A DNA stretch of 64,000 nucleotides from Liolophura sinensis (taxonomy: Eukaryota; Mollusca; Polyplacophora; Chitonida; Chitonidae). Every line of letters starts with the position of its first letter. Positions within the stretch are counted from its first letter, which is position 1. Below the pieces are notes generated by a model that made no database searches, had not been told where the DNA came from, and saw only the letters and a list, made by a program, of their open reading frames with translations. The translations under genes were made by a program, and so were the position numbers. Positions 38,101-49,162 of this stretch are shown here, piece after piece. Location of the stretch: contig NC_088300.1 of NCBI RefSeq assembly GCF_032854445.1, positions 49,035,682-49,099,681 on the forward strand, in the 5' to 3' direction.

Positions 38101-38406
38101 CCTCTTTGTGGCTGATCCTGGAATGTCTACAGCAAGTACATAGACCACATGACGGACTCGCCGAGTTTTGACCAAGTTCAGTCCTTCACCATGCTTCCTA
38201 AACAGATCAGCCTTCCAGACGTGTTAGACTCGCCACCACGAAGTCCCCGACAACAAGTCATCCGGTTAGAAGGCTCTACCAAGAGCAAAACGCCACCGGT
38301 AACCCCTGCCAAACCTCCACGCCAATTAAACTGCTTGACGGACATCAATGCCATCGTGCGGCGGATGACAAACATTAAAGTTCATTTTCCAGAGACGTGT
38401 GTTTGA
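29136..38406 (+). CDS. NMNAT: Nicotinamide/nicotinate mononucleotide adenylyltransferase (NMNAT)
   Basis: Nine exons in phase: 29136-29214, 30422-30510, 30969-31036, 31910-32055, 32532-32659, 32917-33018, 33262-33320, 33812-33907, 38133-38406, giving 346 aa. The enzyme joins NMN or NaMN with ATP to make NAD or its acid form, the last shared step of NAD synthesis. The nucleotidyltransferase signature [10 protein letters not shown] is at residues 13-22 and the second ATP motif ISATKVR is near residues 218-224; [30 protein letters not shown] and [13 protein letters not shown] are typical of eukaryotic NMNATs. TPTKKRKRD in exon 4 looks like a nuclear localisation signal, as in the equivalent region of human NMNAT1. 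Exon 9 adds an unusual 90-residue tail rich in Ser, Pro and Lys (DSPPRSPRQ). Intron 8 is over 4 kb; AATAAA follows at 39491. Confidence 0.95.
30718..30778 (+). repeat. 61-bp 5'-truncated SINE tail, third family
   Basis: Contains CCACGATACAGCTGAAATAT, TTACTGATGTGGCATTAAGC and an ATTCATTCATT tail, a 3' end type I know from mollusc SINEs. Perfect 11-bp duplications TTCAGGTAACT flank it at 30707-30717 and 30779-30789. In NMNAT intron 2. Confidence 0.8.
33908..38132. other. NMNAT intron 8
   Basis: AT-rich sequence with one small transposon (34086-34349) and no other recognised gene or RNA. If unspliced, the frame stops at once after VPDK (TAA at the donor), so early polyadenylation here would give a short, family-length protein. 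Confidence 0.6.
34086..34349. mobile_element. Miniature Tc1/mariner-like transposon
   Basis: 264 bp with inverted ends of about 38 bp: CAGGGTGGAGCAAAATCTGG then ACCCATAGGCAATT on the left, and the matching complement ending GCACCCTG on the right. It is flanked by TA on both sides (34084-34085, 34350-34351), the mariner target. There is no internal coding sequence, so it is non-autonomous. Confidence 0.85.
38299..38300 (+). promoter_or_regulatory. Possible alternative 5' splice site inside NMNAT exon 9
   Basis: CCACCG followed by GTAACC leaves the frame in phase 0, which is exactly what the exon at 45365 requires. It is a moderate-strength donor and its use is inferred. Confidence 0.3.
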
Positions 38407-41400
38407 CAGCCAGACGAACACGAGCCTTTTGAAGTTAAGAACAAGAGATACCAGATAGCAAACGTCTGTACACATTACAAGGGTCCAGAATCTCTCATCT
38501 GAGGAGCAGGAAGATGTCATTATTAAAATGAACAATGATGACAAGTATTATAATCCTAACATGCAAGCTTGTGTACTTTACCAGGATATACCGATGTTAA
38601 AATGGTAACCAATTAGTTCCAAGATAAGCAGGACTACATCAGGTGTGGATTATAGACGTGTTACTGGCCTGAAGGCTAAACCTCCTAGCTGCTTGTGCGT
38701 GTGGACTATAATTGGACTGACAATGCCTAAGATTTTTTACCAGGTGCTATGAAAAGGCAAAATATTGATAATATGACAGATGATCTTGGATAATTACGTC
38801 CTTTTGTACAGGGCATCATTCTTCTCGTTTTCAGTGAGTGCAGTTTCAAGTGCTGGGTAGTTATGATAGATGCAAGTTCGTGAAAAATTGGCCTAATAGG
38901 TCTTGCAGTGCATCTAACCCAAGCTACAGTGTGGACCTTCTTTAGATATGGATAGCGTTCTCTGGAATTATTGAGCTAATGCTGATCGGGATTTCGTGGC
39001 TCTTTGACTGAAGGACCATAACTGTCTGCTGGATTATATTCTATGGGAATGTTCCACCAATGGTTTGTTGCAAACGCATGGACTTCGAATCTAAGTTTCC
39101 AACCGAGCTTTCATAAAAGCTCTATTTTTAACATTCTTGAGGTCAGAGAGACGTGTTTGTGTCCTGTACCAGATGTTCTGCGTAATTCCTTGGATAAGGA
39201 TTTATCGCTGACCAAACACTGCTGACAGGCTTATACTCCTCTTACTGCTGAGACGGATATTTTGTATATTTACATGACTGACTTTCACACTTCATATAAT
39301 GTTATATCCCAGACGTATGTCATTGTTTGTTGATATTACTCTTGTTTTGCTAACATGCTGTCTGTATTGATTAAACAAGGGTGTCAGTTGTACTGGTAAC
39401 ACCGCGCAGAAAGCTCAGCCAGTCTGCATGGAGAGAGCGTGGATATGGCTTTACGACTCAGAATTAATGGCTGGAGAAACTTGACGCCTGAATAAATGTG
39501 AGTGATTCATGGTGGATGGATAAGGATAAACGTAGGGAAGACCTTCATTGATTTCTGAGGTATCTTGCAGGTCAATTCTCCTTGACTGCACCTGCTTACC
39601 ATTCAGTATAGCTTTTGTACAAATTTACGAAATCAACCAAGAGTTTTTTAACGCATCCCTCCCTTACCAGTACTGCTGTAAAGGAAACATAATTTACAAT
39701 TTTCAGTTCATGTCAGATTTTAGGGAGCGGCAGATAAATACGGTATAGGTTTTTCAAACTAATTTGTCTGATTTGATCTAAAAAGACCATGAATTAGGAT
39801 AGCAATTCAATAATACGTACGATAGGCCTGACAGACAAAACATCACTTGACATTATATTTGATTTGTGGTCATTTTGACATCTGTGAAGTCACCTACATG
39901 CGAATAACTGTTTTTAGCATCTAGTATATGCAGGCTATTCTACGTCTAAATGTACAATATTACTATGTCCAAACGCAGCGTGTGGTAACTTATGTTAAAA
40001 GAAAAGAACACATTTATGCAAACTATAATTTAAATGACAGCTATATAAACTGTGTGTAATTCTGTTTTTTATTTTCAGATTTTGTAAAGTTTTCATAAGA
40101 GAGAAAAACGGTTTTAAACATCGTCATTTGCTACAAAATCCACCGATTCGAGGCACATTATAAGCCCCGCCATGTTTTAGGCTTGTCCAATGAAAAGTCT
40201 CCCTCCTTCCTCGAATATTTATAGTCAAGGTGCTTAAGATTTTACTCTTACCGTATGATTACCATGCATTTCTAGTCTCGGGTAAATACGCATGTATATC
40301 ATGATACTCGTGCAGTCTGGAAAGCAAAAGTTTGGGATGTGCTATACAACCACACCATGCCTACACTGATGGCTGTTGTCTGCCAAAAATGTGTCTGGAA
40401 TGCCATATTCTGAAGAGCTACTGGGCAAAGCTAAGCACGATGACCTATGTAATCTGTTGTAATCTGTAATCTGTGTAATCAAATGGCGACGTAAAGGTGA
40501 CTTCTGGGCCTTCGATCTTTTAATATTAAATGCTCAAATAACAAGCCCTGCTGACAGAAAATTTAGATATTTTATTTGATTTTAGGTATAACCCTTTCGT
40601 TAAAGGTATAGGTTGTAAAAATGTGTTCTTTTCTTTTAAGCTTTTAGCTAATTTCGTCATCCTGTGAGCCTTCACTTTCGATTTAAATATCAGATGTTCA
40701 CGAGAGTATAATTTTATTTATTAAGATTTTCAATTCTGACTACTGTATATATAAGTCACTGGCCGTGAACAGAAAATGTTATTGATCGAACTTTTGTTCG
40801 ATCAGTAACGTATTGACGGTGCTGAAGGTGAACAAAACTAGAGTTGCCGCATGTTACATTGATATTTTGCTCCAGCTGGTTATATATATATTGTACATAA
40901 AGATTGTATATTTCGAGAGAACGTCTTCAGGGATCTATAACAATGCAATTACGTGCTTTCTATGCTTGACCAACGCGTGAATAATATATATGGTATGTTG
41001 GTTAGTACTTCTAGCATTGCTGATGTGAGATTTCAAGGGACTGTATACATATACAGATTCTGGCCAGGGTGGTGTGGATTTTCAAAAGCCACTTTCTGGT
41101 GTAGGCACCATGTAAAGGAATGATGCACTCACTCACTATGAATTGTCTCAATTTTTTTGCCTACCTCAAGAGCGGACTAAACAGTTGGTACCAAAAAAAT
41201 CCATCTTACGAAGACCAAGCTTGAGCATGTATACATGCAGGCAATTGTGTGGCCAGTCTGGTGTAATTGGATTTCCATACCGCATAAACATTGGTTATGT
41301 CTCCAATACGTTTTGACATTCGCTGGATGAGATTGCAGTAAATACATGTAGGAATTTAGTTCTCATAGCTTGATTACATTGCTTTTCATATCCCAGTCGC

Positions 41401-44400
41401 GTCGCGTGAAATGTAAATCGCCAGACAGGCCAGAAGTCTAAATTGCATGTCCTATTTCCTCACAGTTTATCAGTTTTGTTTTGTTTTTCCCGTTTGTTGT
41501 TTGTCCAGACACGTTGTACGATGACCAAGGAGATGAAGTATGCATATATTGTTAGAGCAGCGTGGACATTTAATCTAAGAATCTGATGAAAATAAGGGAT
41601 AATATGTTGGTATAAAGTGTATCTATTGGGATGTAAACGAAAACTTTATACGCCGAAAAGCGTGTATATTGAGTTGTATACAGTTTGTATTGGTCTGAAA
41701 GCATTGGAAACAATTAAGGGCACATAATGCTTTTTCCCGTATATATAACCATCTAGCCGGTGAACGGAAATCATCTTTAATCATTTGTCATTCTGTATTT
41801 TAAATGTTTCGTCAAGCTGGTATGTGAAGAATCCACCTATTTCTGGGTTATTTAGGGTAGTCTATTCTCCAATATTACAAATGTCGCGTGATAATGCGTG
41901 AAAAGCCAGTAGTGCACCTATCTCTTCTGGATTCGGTTAATCTGTATGTTATTGCTTCGAATTCGAATATCTTTGAGATTTGCTGTGTCCTAGATATTTA
42001 TATATCTTTTTTGGTATTTCGACGTTGTTTTAGTAGATGAACTTACACAGAAAACCATTTTCATCAATATTTGCTTTACCCGGGATTAGACGAAACTCCG
42101 AAGTCATAAAACCCTTTAAAGCTTTACACTCTTGTGCAGTTTAATAGCTAGACATCTACAGACTCCAGATATAAAAGCAAACACTTCATTGTCTTATCAG
42201 ACAATAGTTCCATTCTCTGTCTTGTGGGACATGTACTCTCTGAAAACCACTGTGTAGTAGTGGTGCACAGTGTTGTGGCAAATTGCACACTCACATAATT
42301 TTGTGTACCAGCACGCAAATTGTGTATTTCATGTAACACATCCACAGTGATTTGTGTATATATTTGTGTACCGCTGATACACGTCAGTGTGGATGTACAA
42401 ATGTGTACACATTAGTTTTTAGAGAGTATAACTATTATAAACAAATACAACCAGCACAAATACTAAGCCTATCAAAAATGAAATACATGTTTGTCTAAAT
42501 ATATATGATACATGGTTAAGACCATGTACAATAATGTACTTGTGTTAGTACGTATTTGTTTGCGTCGTGACGTTATGTGTAGCTATACATCGTGTTATTC
42601 CGAACAGCATAGGCTGTCGCCAATGAGCATTAATAAAATTGATCACTGCAGTAAAGGTCACATATACATGCATCCAACTATATAGCAGCGGTGTTCATAC
42701 CATACAGTGTATGGTCACGTTATCTGCAGGGAATTGATTCGGTCAAGTAGTATAACTCTATTAAAGCGACGAATATGAGACTACGTGTTGTTCATTTATT
42801 TGTATGTGTATAGTCTGTGATCCATAGGGCCTTACAACCTTTTTTACCCGGTGTTAGACCTACGGCTTTGTTATGCGAACTAGATTTCCAGCTGTTATGT
42901 ACCAGTATATTCAGTGTATATGCACTGAGACAAGACCAGTTGGACTTACGTAAGTCTGACTGAACTTTTAACCGGCTGGGTCGTAAGTCTGACTGAACTT
43001 TTAACCGGCTGGGTCTCTATATATAATAGTGGATAATGCAATGAACGCCATGGAGAATTGCCCACAACACATGACTATAGAGTTGCTTATATAAATTGGA
43101 CATTGTACTATGTGCAACCTTTCCCATGTAGAGAAAATTTGTTTCTGTGATAGTTACCGTTTGACGATTGACGATCCATTGACGATTAAAGGTGATAACG
43201 TACAGTGTGATACACCCTATGTAGAATATTCTGTGATAGTTCAAATGTTATGTAGCAGTTTACCTCTGCAGCTAAAGTCATTGTTTACTGATATTTGTTT
43301 CCCTAAAGATCATATATATTATACTGTTAGATGTAGGCCTATATGTAGGCTATATGGGATAAAGAACAGAAGTCTACGAAGCTATCGACTGTTCTTTTCA
43401 TATTATATAGCTGTACCTATTTGTGTGTTGTGTAAAACTGACATTGAACAGTATATTGGGTATTTATTTTATGAAAACCTTAAAAACGCTGTAAATAAAG
43501 GATGGAATGGATGCTATGGAATTACCTTGAAAGAATTATTGAAAGTATATATTGAAAACGTGTTTTCTTTTGTGGGGGGGGGGGGGGCATTTTGGGAGCA
43601 TACTATTTCGAGATTACCCCATTACATGCAATGCATATAATTTTTGTTCATACATATTTTTTAAGTAGAATAATTTGTATAATATGTATTTCTACTTTAT
43701 ACTGCATGATAAACACTGATAGATACTACATTGAAGCAATCCCACTCCTCCAGCATCCCAGTCCTCGAACTGTAGGCCATGCCATGTAGCAGACCTCCAA
43801 CGGCCAGTCTGCGTGTATGTGTCCCGCAAACAAAATCACCGGCACGCCAGCACGCCATTTTTTCTCTAGGCCAGTGTTCGTTGGAAGCAGGGTTGCTTGG
43901 TTTGGTTTATGCCTTTATAATTTGTAGCTGCAAAGAAGATCCCATTGTTTGTGTGACTAATACTGAAATATACGAATGTGTGGACGTATGAGAACACCGA
44001 AGTGTTACAGAATTGCGTGATGCACGCAATTTCCATGATTGCTATCCTGCTTTCACATTTGTTCATTTCTTTTAATATGTTCTATATCATGTTCGGAGAT
44101 TTCTGTATGCTTTATCTCTGTACAATTAACGTTTAGCCAGGTATAGTAGGACAGACTGCTTGCACCTTTGTGATGTACAAGAGAAGGTCCATATATATAT
44201 GCCCACTTATATAACGTGAAATTTATAGCTTTTCGTTTCATGTTAGATATCGGTCGATTTTAATGTAGTTTCATGTGACAAGATACTATATGTCACATGT
44301 TAGGCCTACAAGCCAGGCCAGAGTTCCAGTCTCTCCCTTTAGGTTAAAATACAGGACTAAAGGCGTCATAGTATAAAATACCCGAAAAAATAGGTTATAT

Positions 44401-45364
44401 GTGATGAGACAGGGCTTTTTGTTCTCGTCGTTCTGTAGAATTCGGGTGACATCTCTCTGCTGTATAAGCCTACATATACATGCTGATAAAGTTCATATCT
44501 TTGAGCACGTCGTTGATTTGTTTTTGCTATAGTTTGTGATCTCTGTGGCGTTGAATATTTATGTTTTACAAGATGATAAATATTTGTTGTTAGTTATCTT
44601 CGGTCTACTCTGCTGACATTATTTGTTTACTTATAACTTGTCAAAGACCTGCTGTTGATGTATTTCTCCTTCGTTGCTTTGTTTCAATATTTATGTTGTT
44701 ATAGGCTCTTAGTACACATTCATTAATCTGTGTAACATTTCACATGAAGTTAAGTGGTTGAGGCGAAATTTACTTCCTGTACTCATTTACATTTGTTTGA
44801 ATGAACCGAAAGTGTGCTTTAATCAAATAACTTATCAAACGTGATTGATCGGCTGGCTTAATGGAATGAGGTTATTAATTTGTTTTGCTTTTGACGCAGC
44901 ATTATCTCATTAACTTGGTGCTTACTTACACAAGGATGTAATTGCCTAAACTAGAACTGGTTTTTATAGTTTACATTGCTATATATGTTGGTGAAGCCAA
45001 ACAGTTGTCATTGACTTCCAAAGCAAAACGTTGCTATAATTTTTGCTATTCTACACCAAAGATAATGTATATAGACTGGTGTTGCTCTGTATATTTACTT
45101 TGTCTTGTCTACGGCAAATGTACATAATGCGCATTTTGCATTTACATATAATTATTATTAATGTAAGTATTTAGGCCTGTATCCTCTGCCTCGTCTGTTG
45201 ACGACAGACAGGCCAGCCATGAAATTGTCGAATTCCTTTCAAACTATATCAGAACACACGATATGTATGTTAAATGTTTTGTCTTGATATACAGTTTTTT
45301 CAGTATTAAATATAAAATGTTGTCTGTGATTCTTGTCGATCTCGTTGTTTCTTCCTCGTTGCAG
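38407..45364. other. NMNAT 3' UTR and downstream DNA (or a 7-kb alternative intron)
   Basis: No gene is recognised. A 176-codon open frame at 43110-43640 has no family resemblance and ends in a poly-G tract. Minor features: a hairpin around 40792-40804 (GATCGAAC/GTTCGATC), two exact copies of a 33-bp unit at 42949-43014, and a poly-G run at about 43576-43587. Confidence 0.5.
42949..43014 (+). repeat. Two exact 33-bp tandem copies
   Basis: The unit begins GTAAGTCTGACTGAACTTTT and ends CGGCTGGGTC, present twice head to tail with no visible difference, implying recent duplication. Confidence 0.85.
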
Positions 45365-45460
45365 ATCTTTAAAACAGAGTACGAAAACGTGGGAGAAGGC
45401 CCTGACGCTGATTATGCGGCGTCGGTATCGCTGCGGATATCAGAACCCTTAACGAGATGA
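45365..45460 (+). CDS. Candidate alternative last exon of NMNAT
   Basis: A good acceptor (TTGTTTCTTCCTCGTTGCAG) opens a 31-codon frame reading IFKTEYENVGEGPDADYAAS and ending SEPLTR before TGA. There is no start codon or donor, so it behaves as a terminal exon. It joins in phase 0 to the internal exon 9 donor at 38298, giving a 342-aa isoform. Direct joining from exon 8 would shift the frame to a different short tail. Alternative C-terminal exons are known for Drosophila Nmnat. It could instead belong to an unrelated transcript. AATAAA occurs at 46353. Confidence 0.45.
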   Translation: MFKTEYENVGEGPDADYAASVSLRISEPLTR

Positions 45461-48400
45461 TCCAGATGGCTCGTTTGGGCCGCGCCTTTTGATGACCGCT
45501 AACTACAGTTTACACTCCATCATAAAGGAGCCAGGTCTTCTCTCGTTGCCATGGTGTGGGGGAGTTAGCGGATACCAATTAACAACTCGACGTCTGTATT
45601 AGCGCTGTACAAATTTACCTCAACATGATATTAGACTAAAACCAACAGGGTTGACCCTTGATGATTGCGTTTACCGTTTCCTAGATGGGATTCTACGACT
45701 GCCTTTGAGGCGTGCTATTTACCTTGAGTACCAGTTCTTATATTGATTACCTGGATATACTCTACAAGCGACAGTTACACGGATTTCTGAGCTGTAATTC
45801 AAAATGCCATCCGACAGATATGCTCGTAGGAAGCCTTCATGTAGCCTTATCTCTTACATTAACCTCCTCATTTCCCGGACAGGTGATCTGTTCATCTCGC
45901 TAATCCATGCATTTATCAGAAGGTATGCATGTGTACTTTGACAACTTGTTAATAACGCTCAGGCTGTCCACAAATGATTGCATTCAATTTTGTGAACATC
46001 CTGTCTATTACACGCGCAGATTCCTCATTGCATTAATGTTCTGAGCCTTCATTATATATACCTGTATTGTCCATGTCAGAATAGATCTTCTGCTCCTGTT
46101 TCTGAGGTTGATTGATGTGAATCTCCCATTCAGTACAGGCCTGTGCTTACAATGCAGATAGCTCGATCATGCAAGTGATGTGCACCTTAAGGAGTCCGTC
46201 AACGAATTAGTTCAGCATCTTTGAATTTTCTCACAGATGCCTTAACCCGCACTTGAATAATATTCTCGATCAAAGCACAAACAGCATGGAAATTACTTCT
46301 GTTTAATAATTAGCCAGAATATGGTCAAAATGTAATCAATTTAAAGATGACAAATAAATACAGTGCATAGAGTTTGGTCCCCTGATCCTGAATTTCTGCG
46401 CACCTTGCATCACATATTTGATTGTAATAGCAGTCTTGTGTATTGTGAGGTTTACTTTGTATGCTACAGTATTTGAATTGATTGATTGGGAAGGTGTCAA
46501 TATTATTTAAAATATGTAAACCTTCTATACGCATTACTGTTATTCCAAGAGGGCACATTCGACTGTATGTTTTGAAGCCACACGTTTAAAGCTGGTGAAT
46601 TATCGGATATATATTAGCCTTATAATGGTTGATATCCAGTCCTCGTAACGGATTTGTCTTTTTTCTCCTGTTCCGAGAATGCCTTCTGGTCACTTCATTT
46701 CCTGACATTCATGACTCACTTGTAATGCAGATTAATGGTAATACATAGACACAGATTGCCCTGGACGCCACAATTTATATTTTTGACGAGACTAGAATAT
46801 TCGTCTCCATATGATATATCACACAGTTGCCTTCATCAAAACATACCCGTTGGTCGGGGCCAATTCCCACCCGACTGTAGACCATTGTACATCCCACAGC
46901 GCGGTAGCGGGACAGGTTGATTACTTCATGGTAGGGAGTGATGCCGACCTTTGGGAAACCTGATACCGACCAGAAGTGACAAGCGGCTTAGCCGCAAAAT
47001 CAGTGGTCTGATAACGCCAATGAATCCGCGCGTAACATTGGTAACCGGTTTAGTTATGCTAGTTAGCTTAACCAGTCGATTTTCCCCCCGCTATCCTTGG
47101 TTCCAGTACCTCAAACCCATCAACTGTTCCTTTCATTATCAGCCTTGGGGAGCCAAATGTTCTCCTCGTTACGGTGGGGAATAGGAAGTACTCCGTGATT
47201 CAGTTGCACAATGGAAAGTCGTCAATACTGGCAATTCGTACCTCCTCGTCTACTGACCTTATAAATCAGTGGGTGGAACAGTAGTTTACACCACGTTTGA
47301 GTATATGTTCCAAAGGGGAATGCTTTACCACTGTTATAGCACACAGAAAACACTAACGTTTTCTTTATTTTTTGCATTATTTTGAAAGAGTAAAGAAAAA
47401 AAAACAGAAACAAATCAAGGTAAAAGCTTAACTAATAACCTTTTCGGTAACTTACACCAGTGGAACCATACTAGATAACCTATACTAACTATCAATACCC
47501 GTGCTGCGTATCGGTCTCAATTTGACTATGACGGCCATTTTGTGTGCGTAATCTTTAAATAAGGGCAAGGATGGCACGTCTGCAAGGCAGTATCATCAGA
47601 CAACGCTCTTTCACTGAAGGCCCCCAGCTGTCGTGGATATTACGGATGGTACAGAAATGACTGGAATCTAGTAACACTATATATTTAAATGACAACAGGA
47701 CAGATTTTAGAATGTATAACTTGTATTTGTGTACCAACCAGAAGAAAATTTGCATTTTTACATCAATAAAATTGTCTAACAATCAATACTTATATTTTTT
47801 CTTATTCATAGAAGACAGTAACATCAACACAACAAAACTGTGCTAACAATATTGAGGAGATAAATACTTAAGAGAACATGAATTTCTCGAAGATAAACAT
47901 CTAACGCTATAACAAATGGAATGCTTAAGATATACACATACATACATTTGGCAATATTTTGTAAAACAAGAAAACCTGGTCAGCGTATCTTATATGGGCG
48001 TTGAAAACCTGAACACCAGGCAAAATCACAAATGCATCCAAAATGTACAGTTCATGTAAATGACCTAAAGCATCGCTGATAATAGAGGTTGCACATTTCG
48101 TCTGATTATCCAAGTTCTATGGATCTTACTAGAGAAAGCTGTTTTTTGGTTTATTTGAAGGTACGAGGATATCCTCATGGGTAAACATCAGTTTTCTTGT
48201 CTAAATATATAATTTTAAGGTTGAAATTTTACGTTGATCACCTATCGTTTAAAAATTATGCCACACTTTTTAAAAAGCAACAAAAATTCTTTCCTAGCTG
48301 GAATTACCTGTATCCTGGATTGCATTTAGAATTGGGGAATTTGACACCAAGAGAAATGAGTGTGAAATGAAATGTGATGTGAAGAGATTGTTTCCAGTAT

Positions 48401-48673
48401 CACTGGATATCTTGGTGGATATTTCCATTCTGTGTGTACCAAGGTACCCCAAATGCAAATGAATTCTGCTTGTGTTACATTCAATAGAATTCTGAGCATA
48501 GGGTAAATGTAATTACACGAGAAGGATTTTAAAATCCTTCCCATGAGACACTCCATAACACAGAGAACAGCTATGGATGCTAGATTAAATGGTTTTTCTT
48601 TCATGTGGAACACAATATCGTCATCAATTAAATGTTTCTCATGACAACACCAATCCCACGAAAAGCACTGCAC
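45461..48673. other. Convergent spacer between NMNAT and prominin
   Basis: No gene is recognised. It probably contains the prominin 3' UTR on the minus strand; a minus-strand AATAAA (TTTATT on plus) lies at 48150-48155, about 520 bp past the stop. Confidence 0.5.
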
Positions 48674-49162
48674 TCAGGAAACCATCGGGCTCCTGTAATA
48701 TGAAAATGTTGAGGGAATTAAATGTGCAGTTCCACAATGCCAGGCTGAAAATGATGTTACTTACACATGTGTATTTAACAATTAATGGATTCAACTGTTC
48801 AGCAGCTTGTCACATATGTCAGACGTGATACATGTACCTATGTTCAGAACCACATGCTGTTCTTCACGGACAATTACAAGCCATCTCCTATGTCAGTATT
48901 TTGTCACTGAGGAAATTCAAAACTTCCTGAGATATTCTCACCTGTACTGAGCTGACTTGGGAGCCGGTACTCTGAAACGTAAATAATAACAAATCATATA
49001 ATAACGTAACACCATGTGAGTTTTTTTACAATACAAGAATATTTCCCGTTGTGTTTAATAATCTGGTGTGTGAATGAATTACATAAATTAAAAGATAACC
49101 ATGAAAATACTAAAGAATTTCAAAGAAAAACTTACACATTGACTCTCCTTATCTGGGTTGAC
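48674..49162 (-). CDS. Three tiny exons encoding the prominin cytoplasmic tail
   Basis: Exons of 27, 30 and 19 coding bases (49136-49162, 48942-48971, 48674-48692) follow the KYYRRMEPVEGNQVM exon. Each has an AG and a GT(A/G)AG border and all junctions keep phase, giving a tail reading STQIRRVN, VPAPKSAQY and SPMVS before TGA. Short, alternatively used tail exons are known in vertebrate PROM1, which supports the model. Confidence 0.7.

Noticed and set aside
43110-43640. 176-codon open frame, the longest outside known exons
   Set aside because: Skewed, AT-driven amino acid content, no recognisable family, runs into a poly-G tract, and no splice or promoter context.
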